Shown here in pieces: positions 10,640-20,947 of a DNA stretch of 64,000 nucleotides. Origin of the DNA: Stomoxys calcitrans (lineage: Eukaryota; Arthropoda; Insecta; Diptera; Muscidae); assembly GCF_963082655.1 (NCBI RefSeq), contig NC_081554.1, positions 122,153,869-122,217,868 on the forward strand, read 5' to 3'. Each line of letters opens with the position of its first letter. Position 1 is the stretch's first letter. The notes under the pieces are model-generated. The model made no database searches. It was given only the letters and a program-made list of their open reading frames with translations, and had not been told where the DNA came from. Made by a program: the position numbers and the translations under genes.

Positions 10640-10802
10640 CAACAGACCAATGAGTAGCTGGCAAACAGGAACACACAACAGGGAGCAATGGAATATTCTT
10701 CCAGCTCTATAGGTCACTTCCAAAAGATCTATGTGGCCAAAGGACACACGCGTGAATAAAAGTCTTTTCTTTTTTCAATAAATCCTCTCAAAATCAAGCT
10801 TT

Positions 10803-10920
10803 TTTGCCACCAGTAGATTTACGGGCAGTTTGCTTAGTACGAGCCATTTTTCACTAGAGGTTTTTAGTTCACTTCACGATATGCACACAAACACTGTTAA
10901 CACTGTAATAGTTGCCTTAC
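10803..10920 (-). pseudogene. H3 leader and first 15 codons, right TSD copy of LINE A
   Basis: Second copy of the 118-bp TSD. It carries the H3 leader, the ATG at 10847 and codons for [15 protein letters not shown], then runs into the element. Read on into LINE A the frame stops after two more codons (K, A). It is therefore an H3-tail mini-ORF sitting on the H3 promoter, upstream of ORF1. Not a functional H3 gene. Confidence 0.85.
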
Positions 10921-11478
<558 letters not shown>

Positions 11479-11535
11479 ACATTATCTTGACGCTATTTTG
11501 GAGAAAATTTTAAGAACTTTAAAACTAAAACAATC

Positions 11536-11551
11536 GGTCCTTTTCAGGACC
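11536..11551 (+). terminator. Histone 3' stem-loop, H4-I
   Basis: GGTCCTTTTCAGGACC, 57 bases past the stop; AAAAAGAGATAT downstream is the likely HDE. Confidence 0.95.
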
Positions 11552-12412
11552 ACAAAACATATTTAAAAAGAGATATATCTTGTTATAAATTTTTACTAAA
11601 AAAAAATACATAAAATTTATTTGAAAATAAATATTACCATTTTTCAATTTGCCGTCGGCCAAAATGTAGCTTCTATAATATACATACATACATGACGAAA
11701 CTAAAACCGACGCCATTAGAACAATACGATGAAACGATGGTATACAACACTAAAAAGCATACATACACACAGATACCAAAATGCACGCATATACTACCAT
11801 TAAATGTTTCCTTTGCTTGGAGCTGCTAACTTTGTCACAAATGTACGAAGAGGGACGATCGTAGATACTTCGTTTCGATGTTTTGTTATTACATATGCCA
11901 ATTTTTTTCAGCATCAGAAAATGAACAATGATTACCATGTGATATTCAAATGTAAAATAAATAGTTTTTACAGTACCCTAATGGTAACATTGATCCTATT
12001 AAATGCCGATAATCTTGAGTAGGGTCGATAAAACTAAATTCTTATTATGTTAATGTATGCAAATAGGCGAAATGTTGATGCATGATAATTGATAACTGAT
12101 AATTATGACATGTATATTAAAAGACCTGCAATAGTCGATAAGATGTAAACATATTTGAAAATGTTTACCTATAAACAATAGATGGCAGATTTTTTTGTAT
12201 TTACGCCTAAAACAGGATTGTTTAAGGAAATTTCGAATAACGAAATAGCTAGCAAATTACCAAATCCACTGAAAAAAAAAATCGACCAAAAAATATTTTT
12301 TAAATTTAACTACAATTAAAATTTTATTTATTATTTAAAACTATTTTTTAAGTAAATTTTCTTGATAAAATAAGGTTTGATATAGTTTTTTCTCTTTTAA
12401 AAAAATTTTTGT
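11552..12412. other. Convergent H4-H2A spacer (unit I)
   Basis: AT-rich spacer, no credible gene on either strand. It contains ACATACATACAT repeats near 11680, a GCCGTCGGC palindrome at 11652 (also found in the 5' UTR of LINE A) and homopolymer runs. Copies in units II-IV are almost identical. Confidence 0.8.
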
Positions 12413-12428
12413 CGTCCTGAAAAGGACG
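12413..12428 (-). terminator. Histone 3' stem-loop, H2A-I
   Basis: Minus-strand CGTCCTTTTCAGGACG, a 6-bp stem with C-G closing instead of the G-C of the other genes; AAAAGAGAAAA downstream as HDE. Confidence 0.93.
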
Positions 12429-12490
12429 GATTGTTGTTGATTTATACGATGGCCTGTATTTACATTTTTTCTTTGATGCTCGTAGATAAT

Positions 12491-13079
<589 letters not shown>

Positions 13080-13205
13080 CAAAGGAGATTAGACAATTGG
13101 AAGCCGAGCAGCGCTCGAAGTGTAAACATCAAGTGTTAGAAGTGAACTTATACGAAGTGCAAAAGAAGTTAACTTTCGTAGTATTACGAAGTCTTGAAGT
13201 GCATC

Positions 13206-15065
13206 ATGAGTGATAGCAGTGGTGGTGCTATTGGCACCCCAGACGATGAGAATCGCATAGTAGTCAATTCTATGAACAATAGAAAACCGAGCATTAATGG
13301 TACTCTCAACGCCAATGTTGCCGAAGAAGAATTTTTAACAGCCGATGGTTTCCAGGTGGTTCAGAGTCGTGAATCCACGAAGAGAAAGAAAAACAGATCG
13401 GGAAATTCCGGCGACAGGGATTTCAAAAAATTGAAAGCCGATGCAGCAATAATAGAGCTCACGAGACAACTAGAGCAATTAAAAAATGATCATCAGATAG
13501 CCCTCCAGAAAATAAATGAGCTTATGATGGTAAACAATCAATTAACATCAAAATTGGCCGGTGGAGACGCCAACATCAATCTCCAACCGCCAAATAATGT
13601 GAACTATTGCCAAACGACAACAATGGCAAAAACGAATATAAATGCCGAAGCAGCCAACCCCCTCGGCAAAACTACAAAAACAACGGAAGTCGTCAACAAC
13701 CCGACTAGAACTATCACAAAAGCCGATGTCATGCCGACAGCACATCATATAACAGCAACAGAGTGGAGCCTAGAAATCGACCATGAAATCGATATGGACA
13801 TGAATGTAGATATAGCAGGGCAGCAGGCCACATTACCAGCCAACAAAGGAGCAGTGCCAAAACAGCCAGGGCAGCAACAACAACAACTGCAGAGAAATAC
13901 TGAGAAGGAAGCCATGGATCATGAGAGAGGCCAAATTAATTCAACAACAAAGGGACCGACAACGTCAACAGGATCGAAAGGTAAGGCCAGCCCACCCGTC
14001 ATAAAAATATATAATTCCAATTCGAAGGTATTGATAAGTAATGTTAAGGAGAGATTAGGACATAATCTTTTTTCACTGCATATTGTTAATAAGAACTTGA
14101 TAAATCTTAAATTGAATACGAATGGGGACCATGAGGTGATTAGGAAGTTTTTGGAGGAAAGGGGGGTCTCTCATTTCACCTTTACGCCGAGGGAGTTAAA
14201 ACCGGTTTCGGTTATTATAAAGGGGTTGTCGGACACGTTTGACAAGGAGGATTTAGAGGGGTATATTAATGAGAATATGCCGGAGCTGGGTCTGAGGAAT
14301 GTGGTCAAGCTGAGGGGTGACCGATGGGTAGTCCAATTGGACAAGAGTGCTGATATAAAGGCTTTTCGGAGGCTTAGGTATCTGTTGAACTGCAGGGTTA
14401 GGGTTGAGACCCACAAGAGGAAGGGTCTGGTTCAGTGCCATAATTGCCAGAGGTTCGGGCATGTGTCCACTAATTGTAGAATGCCGTACAGATGCGTCAA
14501 GTGCGGCCAGTCGCATGGGGCCGGGAAATGCGAGGTCCCGAATAGAGAGCAGAATTGTCAGGAGACTTTGGAGAAGGACCCTGTGACCGGGGAGATAGTG
14601 AGGAGAATAGGTCGGCAGGTTCACTGTGTTAATTGCGGGGTGGATGGCCACGTGGCCAGTTCAAAGGAGTGTCCAAAGAGGATAAGTCTCCTTAGGGAGA
14701 TGGAGGAGAGGAAGTCGTTTGCGAGGGCGAATAATGTGAATAGAGCGGTGGGGCCCCGGAGAGAGGCGGTGGCGCCTAGTTTTGTGCAGCAGGGTAGGAC
14801 CTTCGCTGGCGCTGTAGGGATGGCTGAGTCGGCCGGTTTACGGACTAGGGTGGATGCGGTACCGGTGTCTAGGGAAGCGTCTGGGCAGGTGGGAGCCGCG
14901 ATGGGCTGGTTTGATGGGGAGCTGAAGAGGCTCATAGGAAAGGACTTTGTCACGTGCATGAGGAAGGTGAATGGGTTTGTCGACACATACAGGCGATATA
15001 CGAATGATGATGAGAGATTGCAGGGCGTTTTCGGTCTGCTTCTTAGCCTGAGACTCTATGACTAG
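13206..15065 (+). CDS. LINE B ORF1: Gag-like RNA-binding protein
   Basis: 619 residues from the ATG at 13206 (MSDSSGGAIGTPDDE). A basic segment (STKRKKNRSG) precedes a probable coiled coil (IIELTRQLEQLKNDHQIALQ). A low-complexity Thr/Gln/Asn middle follows. The gag-type domain (FLEERGVSHFTFTPRELK, VIIKGLSDTF) leads to three CCHC knuckles at about residues 411-489 (CHNCQRFGHVSTNC, CVKCGQSHGAGKC, CVNCGVDGHVASSKEC). The C-terminal module LKRLIGKDFVTCMRK...YRRY is shared with D. It ends TATGACTAG, overlapping the ORF2 start by 8 bases. Confidence 0.92.
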   Translation: MSDSSGGAIGTPDDENRIVVNSMNNRKPSINGTLNANVAEEEFLTADGFQVVQSRESTKRKKNRSGNSGDRDFKKLKADAAIIELTRQLEQLKNDHQIALQKINELMMVNNQLTSKLAGGDANINLQPPNNVNYCQTTTMAKTNINAEAANPLGKTTKTTEVVNNPTRTITKADVMPTAHHITATEWSLEIDHEIDMDMNVDIAGQQATLPANKGAVPKQPGQQQQQLQRNTEKEAMDHERGQINSTTKGPTTSTGSKGKASPPVIKIYNSNSKVLISNVKERLGHNLFSLHIVNKNLINLKLNTNGDHEVIRKFLEERGVSHFTFTPRELKPVSVIIKGLSDTFDKEDLEGYINENMPELGLRNVVKLRGDRWVVQLDKSADIKAFRRLRYLLNCRVRVETHKRKGLVQCHNCQRFGHVSTNCRMPYRCVKCGQSHGAGKCEVPNREQNCQETLEKDPVTGEIVRRIGRQVHCVNCGVDGHVASSKECPKRISLLREMEERKSFARANNVNRAVGPRREAVAPSFVQQGRTFAGAVGMAESAGLRTRVDAVPVSREASGQVGAAMGWFDGELKRLIGKDFVTCMRKVNGFVDTYRRYTNDDERLQGVFGLLLSLRLYD

Positions 15066-17988
15066 TTTGAAGTGTATTTTCTTGAATGTGAATTCCTTAG
15101 TGTCTCGCCAGAAGAGACACTACTTGGAGCTGTTTGTGAGGGAGCACAGACCTGATGTACTACTGATAGCCGAGACGAAGTTATCAGCTAGGCACACATA
15201 TGGTCTGCAGGGCTATACGGTCTTTAGGCAGGATCGGAGAGGGGGCAGCGCCGGTGGTGGTACGGCGATATGCTTGACGGACAGGTTGAGTGGGGAGAGG
15301 CTTGCGTCGGATTTCGGAAACGTCGAGGCTACAGTAGTCAGGATCAAAGGGACCGGGGGCAGGAGCGTCGTTGCCATGTCGTTGTACTTACGGCCGACTG
15401 AGGCGCTGGGAGTGGGAAGCCTCGATGCGGTCGAGGCAGTCATTGGGACTGATGAGGCGGTCATAGGCGCAGATCTTAATGCCAAGCATGGCTCATGGGG
15501 TGGGGTCCAGATGAACACAAGGGGGAGGGCGCTCTACGAGTGGCTGCTGTCGTGCCCGTCTTTGCTGGTTAGACCTACGGTTGGGCCGACAAGGTGTGCG
15601 ATGGGGACAGGGTCGTATATAGACATGATTCTGACTACTGTGGGTATTCGACCTACAGAGGGTGCCATGAGGAGGGGTGGACTGAGGATCGTGGATTTTG
15701 AATCCGATCATAAGGCGGTGGTGTTAGAGGCCACAACTATTGGGTTGCGGGCTGGAGAGAGGGTGGAGGTCTATGATTTCAATAGGATGGATGTCAGGGC
15801 CTTCAATCGGAAACTGGCCGAGAGGCTTGGATCGGAATTGCTCCCTAGGGATCGCAATGTGTTGCCGGCTGAGATAGATGAGGCAGTTGGAAAGCTTTCA
15901 TCTGCTATTAATCAGACCATGGTAGAGACCATTAGGAAGGTTACGCCAAAGAGAGATGGGTTGCCGGAACTGCCGCCCGACATTTTGGATTTGATCCGCC
16001 AAAAGAAGACGCTCAGGAGGAGAGTACATAGGACTCTTGACCCGCAAGGCTACACCACTGCGAAGGCTATTATCAAGAGGATGAATAAACTGATTGGCGA
16101 GCGGATAGCAAGGTTTGAAGAGGAGTATTACCTTCGAAGGCTGCAGGCCATCTCCGCAGACAAGGACATGTACAGAAAGGTGAAGGGGCTGAGTGGTGCC
16201 CTAAGGAGAAGGGGAATCGATGACTTGGTGGACTCGGGTGGCAGGAGAGCTGTGGCCGATCGAGAAAAGGCCGAGATACTAGCTAGTGAATTTGCGAGAA
16301 TACAGGGGACTGCTGTAGCCGGATACGCCCCTGATGACGATGAAGAGCCCTTGGCACCTATGGTGGATTTTGGCACAGACTATTTTGCAGATGGGACAGT
16401 GATCCCGGGATCGACCGCAGTACCGTTACGGCTGGTCAAAGTGGAGGAAATAGGAGCCTATCTCAAGAGGCTAAATAACAAAAAGAGTTGTGGAGAAGAC
16501 GGAATCCCGAATTTTGTTCTGAAGAGGGCTGGCAGAGGGGCATGGTCTGCCCTGACCCTAATATTCAACCACTCATTAAATGTTGGATATTTCCCTAAGG
16601 AGTGGAAGGTGTCCAAGGTTGTCGCAGTACCTAAACCGGGCAAGGATCCCACTGACCCAGGTGGATATAGGCCAATCTCGCTTCTATCGAACGTGGGGAA
16701 GCTGTTTGAGATAGTGATTCTGGAGAGGCTGAACGAACATCTCGATACGGAGGCTGTTCTTGGCGATTGCCAATTTGGTTTTAGAAGGCAGACCTCGACG
16801 GTACATGCACTGATGACCCTGACGGACAGGGTGACAAGAAGGTTGAACGACCGCTGTGCTACCATAGCCGTCAGCTTGGATTTCCAGAAGGCCTTCGATA
16901 CCGTGTGGCAGATGGGTATTGTAGAGAAGATGAGGACATTCGGTTTCGATCGGTATGTTGTTGCCTTGGTGGGGGAGTACCTCAGAGGCAGATCATTTGC
17001 TGTGGCCTTAGGGACCGTTAGGTCTGATACGAGGGCCGTGATGGCGGGGGTACCACAGGGCTCGGTGCTGGGCCCTGTACTGTACAACATATACTTAGCA
17101 GATATTCCTCTCCCACAGGGAGGGGAACTTCTGCTAATATATGCGGACGACATAATGGTGGCGTCCACTCATGCCAGCGCGAGGATAGCTGAGAGGAATT
17201 TGACCAGGTACCTGGAGACCCTCAGGATTTATTTCGACAGATGGAGACTCTCGCTCAACGTGGAGAAGTGCAGAACGATTATGTTCAAGGGCATCAAGAA
17301 GCGGATATTCAAGAACGCTAGGGGATATATACCTAGGGTGACCATCGGAGGGGAGGTGATTGCTAATGCAAGGGTCCTGAAGTATCTGGGCATTGTATTT
17401 CAAGAGGACATGACCTATACGCGTCATGTGGACCATGTCATGGCGAAGGGTAGGATGGCTTTCCAGGCATTGTACAGTGCCCTCGCGGGAAGGGGAGGCC
17501 TGAGCCGGAGGGTTAAACTGGCCATATATAGACAGATTGTGCGTCCGTCGATGTCATACGGATTCCCGATATGGTTCTCCATATCATCTCATCAGATGGA
17601 GAGGATTCGGATGTTGGAGAGAAGGATCCTTAGATATTGTCTGGATCTCAGATGCAGGATGGATGAGGAAGGGCACTGGATCAGGCCTAGCTGTAGGAGG
17701 ATATATGAATTGAGCGCTTTGGGCCGGATCGATGTATTTATGACACGGACTGCCCTTGATCAACTCTCGAAATGCTCCAGCCATCCAAATGAGATGGTAA
17801 GGGGCTGCGCTGTCTCTGATGAGACTTTTGACCGATACATTCGACAAGGGGCATACTTACCCCCGGCCTCCTTGTTAAACATGTCCGAGAATGGGAAACT
17901 TTACGATGAGAATGGTCGGCTGCTGTTTTATCATAGACGGTTCCGAACATACGGTTTTGACGATCTTGTTTATCGTACTTCGCAATGA
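15058..17988 (+). CDS. LINE B ORF2: endonuclease-reverse transcriptase
   Basis: 976 residues. APE-like endonuclease about 1-225: FLNVNSLVS, LLIAETKL, GGGTAICL, VIGADLNAKH, and SDH near residue 215. RT about 470-760: GYRPISLLSNVGK, QFGFRRQTST, motif A SLDFQKAFDTVW (Asp near 608), motif B GVPQGSVLGPVLYN, motif C IYADDIMV (near 695). LNVEKC and LKYLGIVFQ follow, and the protein ends VYRTSQ. All catalytic motifs are present, so the protein looks functional. Start ATGACTAG inside the end of ORF1, in the -1 frame, suggesting termination-coupled reinitiation. Confidence 0.94.
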   Translation: MTSLKCIFLNVNSLVSRQKRHYLELFVREHRPDVLLIAETKLSARHTYGLQGYTVFRQDRRGGSAGGGTAICLTDRLSGERLASDFGNVEATVVRIKGTGGRSVVAMSLYLRPTEALGVGSLDAVEAVIGTDEAVIGADLNAKHGSWGGVQMNTRGRALYEWLLSCPSLLVRPTVGPTRCAMGTGSYIDMILTTVGIRPTEGAMRRGGLRIVDFESDHKAVVLEATTIGLRAGERVEVYDFNRMDVRAFNRKLAERLGSELLPRDRNVLPAEIDEAVGKLSSAINQTMVETIRKVTPKRDGLPELPPDILDLIRQKKTLRRRVHRTLDPQGYTTAKAIIKRMNKLIGERIARFEEEYYLRRLQAISADKDMYRKVKGLSGALRRRGIDDLVDSGGRRAVADREKAEILASEFARIQGTAVAGYAPDDDEEPLAPMVDFGTDYFADGTVIPGSTAVPLRLVKVEEIGAYLKRLNNKKSCGEDGIPNFVLKRAGRGAWSALTLIFNHSLNVGYFPKEWKVSKVVAVPKPGKDPTDPGGYRPISLLSNVGKLFEIVILERLNEHLDTEAVLGDCQFGFRRQTSTVHALMTLTDRVTRRLNDRCATIAVSLDFQKAFDTVWQMGIVEKMRTFGFDRYVVALVGEYLRGRSFAVALGTVRSDTRAVMAGVPQGSVLGPVLYNIYLADIPLPQGGELLLIYADDIMVASTHASARIAERNLTRYLETLRIYFDRWRLSLNVEKCRTIMFKGIKKRIFKNARGYIPRVTIGGEVIANARVLKYLGIVFQEDMTYTRHVDHVMAKGRMAFQALYSALAGRGGLSRRVKLAIYRQIVRPSMSYGFPIWFSISSHQMERIRMLERRILRYCLDLRCRMDEEGHWIRPSCRRIYELSALGRIDVFMTRTALDQLSKCSSHPNEMVRGCAVSDETFDRYIRQGAYLPPASLLNMSENGKLYDENGRLLFYHRRFRTYGFDDLVYRTSQ

Positions 17989-18041
17989 GAGATCCCCTAT
18001 GGGGGAAATAGAATTTGGAGAGAATAATTTTATGACCTTTT

Positions 18042-18175
18042 TGTAAATACCTTAATAATTTTGCTTTCAAGAATGGATTGTTAATTTAAGTTTATGAACC
18101 TGTGAATATTATGTAAATACCTTTTTGAATTTTTGTTTTATTATGATTTCCTTTTTAGTTTTTGTTATGTAAATA
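18042..18175 (+). promoter_or_regulatory. UGUAAAUA cluster in the 3' UTR of LINE B
   Basis: TGTAAATA at 18042, 18112 and 18168, each followed by C. Pumilio-element match (UGUANAUA) and UGUA core. The function is inferred only. Confidence 0.45.
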
Positions 18176-18476
18176 CGTTTTATTAGTTTTAAGTAGGAAA
18201 TATAAAAAAACATTTGAGAGTTAGATCCTAGAGTTTTTCTTTACCTTTTTACTAGGGCAAATATGATAAGAGACTCCACGGGCTTTTAAAGTGGAACTAG
18301 AATGAAATAAGGATAATGGGTTTGGCTGGCCTACCAAAAACATTAGTATATAATTAGAATGTAAGAACTTTATAGAAATATATATATATATATGCTAAAG
18401 AAAATAAGACATAAGATCGTAGCTTATAAGGCAAAAATTGTTAAATGAAAAATATGGTAAATAAATAAATAAATAA

Positions 18477-18544
18477 ATCAAACACACAAAATCGTGAACA
18501 GTGTTAAAAGTGTTTGTGTGACTTAAAAAAAAAACCAAGTGAAA
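18477..18544 (+). promoter_or_regulatory. Right TSD of LINE B and promoterless H2B-II leader
   Basis: Right TSD copy at 18477-18489 followed by the H2B leader (GAACAGTGTTAAAAGTGTTT). The H2B TATA-like box is 5.4 kb upstream, on the other side of LINE B. Confidence 0.82.
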
Positions 18545-18919
18545 ATGCCTCCAAAAGCCAGTGGTAAAGCAGCAAAGAAGGCCGGCAAAGCCCAAAAGAA
18601 CATCACTAAGGGTGACAAGACCAAGAGACGCACCAAGCGTAAGGAGAGTTATGCTATCTACATTTACAAAGTGTTGAAGCAAGTCCATCCCGATACTGGT
18701 ATCTCCTCAAAGGCCATGAGCATCATGAACAGTTTCGTCAACGATATCTTTGAACGTATCGCCGCCGAAGCCTCCCGTTTGGCTCACTACAACAAGCGTT
18801 CCACCATCACCAGTCGGGAAATCCAAACTGCCGTCCGTCTATTATTGCCCGGTGAGTTGGCTAAGCACGCTGTCAGTGAAGGTACCAAAGCCGTTACTAA
18901 GTACACCAGCTCCAAGTAA
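18545..18919 (+). CDS. H2B: Histone H2B (unit II)
   Basis: Same 124-residue protein as unit I. The ATG at 18545 lies 68 bases after the LINE B tail, so the gene has its leader but no native core promoter. The stem-loop and downstream purine tract are intact, so any read-through transcript from LINE B could in principle be processed at the histone stem-loop. Confidence 0.98.
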   Translation: MPPKASGKAAKKAGKAQKNITKGDKTKRRTKRKESYAIYIYKVLKQVHPDTGISSKAMSIMNSFVNDIFERIAAEASRLAHYNKRSTITSREIQTAVRLLLPGELAKHAVSEGTKAVTKYTSSK

Positions 18920-18965
18920 ATGGCATACTTATTTCGTCGTACAATATTTTCCCTACAACATCAAA

Positions 18966-18981
18966 GGCCCTTTTCAGGGCC
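18966..18981 (+). terminator. Histone 3' stem-loop, H2B-II
   Basis: GGCCCTTTTCAGGGCC with downstream AAAAAAGAGA. Confidence 0.95.
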
Positions 18982-19749
18982 ACAAAATAAATTAAAAAAG
19001 AGACTTAATTCGTTATTCAACTAAAATTAATTTATATTTACAAATTTAAAGAAAAAATATATCTACCACTCACCCTCACATTGCCCTTATTACTTTTTTA
19101 AAATAAAATATGTATACTACCCATACTCTAATATTGCCCTCCTTGCTTAGCACCATCTACATCTACAGTAATATGATCAACACATATTGCTCTTATGCTC
19201 AAACACTCGGTATGCAACGTTGTATTGATGTTCGAGTATATGTGAGCGTGTGTGTTGATACTAAATTTTTTAGGGATGTATACTAGTATGTTAGCGTGAA
19301 ATGGTGTAGAGATGTATATGTGGACTTATGCGTTTGTACGCGAGATCTATGGGTAGGTATGCTCGTAAAGAATGAAATAGGTATGCTAAGTGCGATTTTT
19401 GAAGGGAATATTGTACGCCACTCTCTTATTGGTTAGGTATGCTAAATGAGATTTTCTTTAACATTAACTGATTTTCATAGTTCTTAGTAATTGCTTTGGT
19501 TTATGACCCTAAGTGAAACAGTTAATCCAGTTGCGGAAAAAATCCCATTTAACATGTGATTACTTAAATTTCCTTAAAGGGTAATGTATTCCCATAGTAG
19601 GTAACAATGGTATTAAAAGATTTCAACAGATGTTTTACAGCTACGAAAAGGGCTGTGATTAGCTTTTCCCTTAAAATTAACATAGTATTTATTAGGTAAT
19701 TAAAAAATTGTTTGAGTTAAATTTGGTCTCTTTTTAAAAATTTTTTTGT
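18982..19749. other. Convergent H2B-H1 spacer (unit II)
   Basis: Same AT-rich spacer as 1748-2515, including the decayed stem-loop look-alike at 19639-19654. No gene seen. Confidence 0.8.
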
Positions 19750-19765
19750 AGCCCTGAAAAGGGCT
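19750..19765 (-). terminator. Histone 3' stem-loop, H1-II
   Basis: Minus-strand AGCCCTTTTCAGGGCT. Confidence 0.95.
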
Positions 19766-19834
19766 GTTAGATATACTGCTTTCGAATATCGAAAATAATC
19801 ATTTTGACATGATAAGTAATTTTGCATGGAAAAA

Positions 19835-20515
19835 TTACTTCTTAGCGGCGGTCTTCTTGGCAGCTGGCTTCTTTGCTGCGGCAGCCTTTTTGGGCTTGGC
19901 AGCGGTGGTTTTTGCCTTGGGTGCCTTTGGTTTAGTGGCTGATGCTTTGGCGGCTGTTTTTGCGGGTTTAGCTTTAACTGTACCTGTCTTTTTGGCAGTT
20001 TTAGCCTTGGCCTTTTCGGTCTTCTTCTTCTCGGCGGTCTTTTTAGCAGCGGAAGGCTTCTTTGCAGCGGCTTTCTTTTCACCGGCTGCCTTTTTGGGTG
20101 CTGCTGCCTTCTTTTTCTTATCACCGGCTGGGACCTTCTTCTTCTTTTCAGCGCTCTTTGCTTTAGGTTCCTTCGAGGCAGATGGGGACAATTTGAATGA
20201 ACCGGAGGCACCCTTACCTTTAGTTTGGATCAATTTTCCACTAGCAACAGCGCTCTTCAAGTACTTCTTGATGAATGGGGCCAATTTTACAGCATCAACT
20301 TTGTATGTGCTGGCCAAGTATTTCTTGATGGCAGGCAATGAGGAACCACCACGTTCTTTCAATGTTTTGATGGCAGCATCGACCATTTGTTGGGTTGGTG
20401 GATGGCTTGGGGCAGCAGAGGGTTTCTTTGCCTTGGCAGCGGCTTTCTTAGGTGCCTTTTTCTCAACAGCGGCGACTGGAGATGCGGTGGCTTCAACAAC
20501 GGCGGCGTCAGACAT
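19835..20515 (-). CDS. His1: Linker histone H1 (unit II)
   Basis: Protein identical to H1-I (226 residues). Its leader (20516-20621) ends at the 3' end of LINE C, so its promoter is now at about 26148 and beyond, 5.4 kb away on the far side of the element. The second TSD edge falls 4 bases upstream of the ATG. Confidence 0.97.
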   Translation of the reverse strand: MSDAAVVEATASPVAAVEKKAPKKAAAKAKKPSAAPSHPPTQQMVDAAIKTLKERGGSSLPAIKKYLASTYKVDAVKLAPFIKKYLKSAVASGKLIQTKGKGASGSFKLSPSASKEPKAKSAEKKKKVPAGDKKKKAAAPKKAAGEKKAAAKKPSAAKKTAEKKKTEKAKAKTAKKTGTVKAKPAKTAAKASATKPKAPKAKTTAAKPKKAAAAKKPAAKKTAAKK

Positions 20516-20518
20516 GAT

Positions 20519-20621
20519 TTCACTTATATTTTTCTTTTTAAACACACTTTAACACTTTGTAAATATACACTCACTACTGGTGTACGCTGATTGGTTGAAA
20601 ATATGGTTTCAACCTTTAGAC
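20519..20621. repeat. Target-site duplication of LINE C, left copy (103 bp)
   Basis: Matches 26045-26147. It covers the H1 leader and proximal promoter (CCAATCAGCG on the minus strand). It is followed at 20622 by tail repeats of 10 bases (GCCTTTAGAC) that copy the edge of the duplicated target. Confidence 0.88.
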
Positions 20622-20905
20622 GCCTTTAGACGCCTTTGGCTGATTTATTAATTTTCAAAACACTTATCGTTAGGACAATTAGGAACATTCTTAAAGTTAT
20701 GTTGTCTATATACGTATAAATTTAGCGTAAAATATTATTACTTATCTAAATATATTCTCTATTCGAAAGAGGTGCAGAGGCGCAGCCATAGCACATAACT
20801 ATTACTTTATTCTTTTAACCATAGTACCTGGAAGGAAAGTTAATATCCAATGATACTTATAAACTAAGATAAAATAATGACACTTATAGACTAGATATTA
20901 TATAC

Positions 20906-20913
20906 TATATACA
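20906..20913 (-). promoter_or_regulatory. UGUAUAUA motif in the 3' UTR of LINE C
   Basis: Minus-strand TGTATATA, one copy; matches the UGUANAUA motif clustered in the other elements. Confidence 0.3.
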
Positions 20914-20947
20914 CATTCAGGAGCCCAATGCCCCCGCAGAAGACTGC

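Larger units (their letters stand above)
5340..10802 (-). mobile_element. Non-LTR retrotransposon A, full length, in the H3 start region
   Basis: 5.46 kb. On the minus strand: 5' UTR (10802-10413), ORF1 (10412-8664), ORF2 (8671-5726), 3' UTR and a tail of GAAATT repeats ending at 5340. It is flanked by a 118-bp TSD and both ORFs are intact. The element points the same way as H3. The H3 promoter and the first 15 H3 codons now lie directly upstream of its 5' end. Its GC-rich ORFs contrast with the AT-rich spacer. Jockey-like by ORF1 CCHC arrangement and ORF2 layout; the exact clade would need a tree. ORF1 and ORF2 are most like those of E. Confidence 0.93.
13080..18476 (+). mobile_element. Non-LTR retrotransposon B, full length, in the H2B start region
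   Basis: 5.40 kb: 5' UTR of 126 bases, ORF1 (13206-15065), ORF2 (15058-17988), a 3' UTR of about 490 bases, an (AT)n run, and a short (AAAT)n tail. It has a 13-bp TSD and intact ORFs. It points the same way as H2B and lies between the H2B TATA-like box and the H2B leader. Closest in protein to D (both ORF1s end LRLYD). The 3' end is duplicated as B' at 1-1242. Confidence 0.94.

Noticed and set aside
10803..10847. A second H3 gene start at 10847
   Set aside because: Only 15 codons from the LINE A target duplication, followed by a stop in the element.
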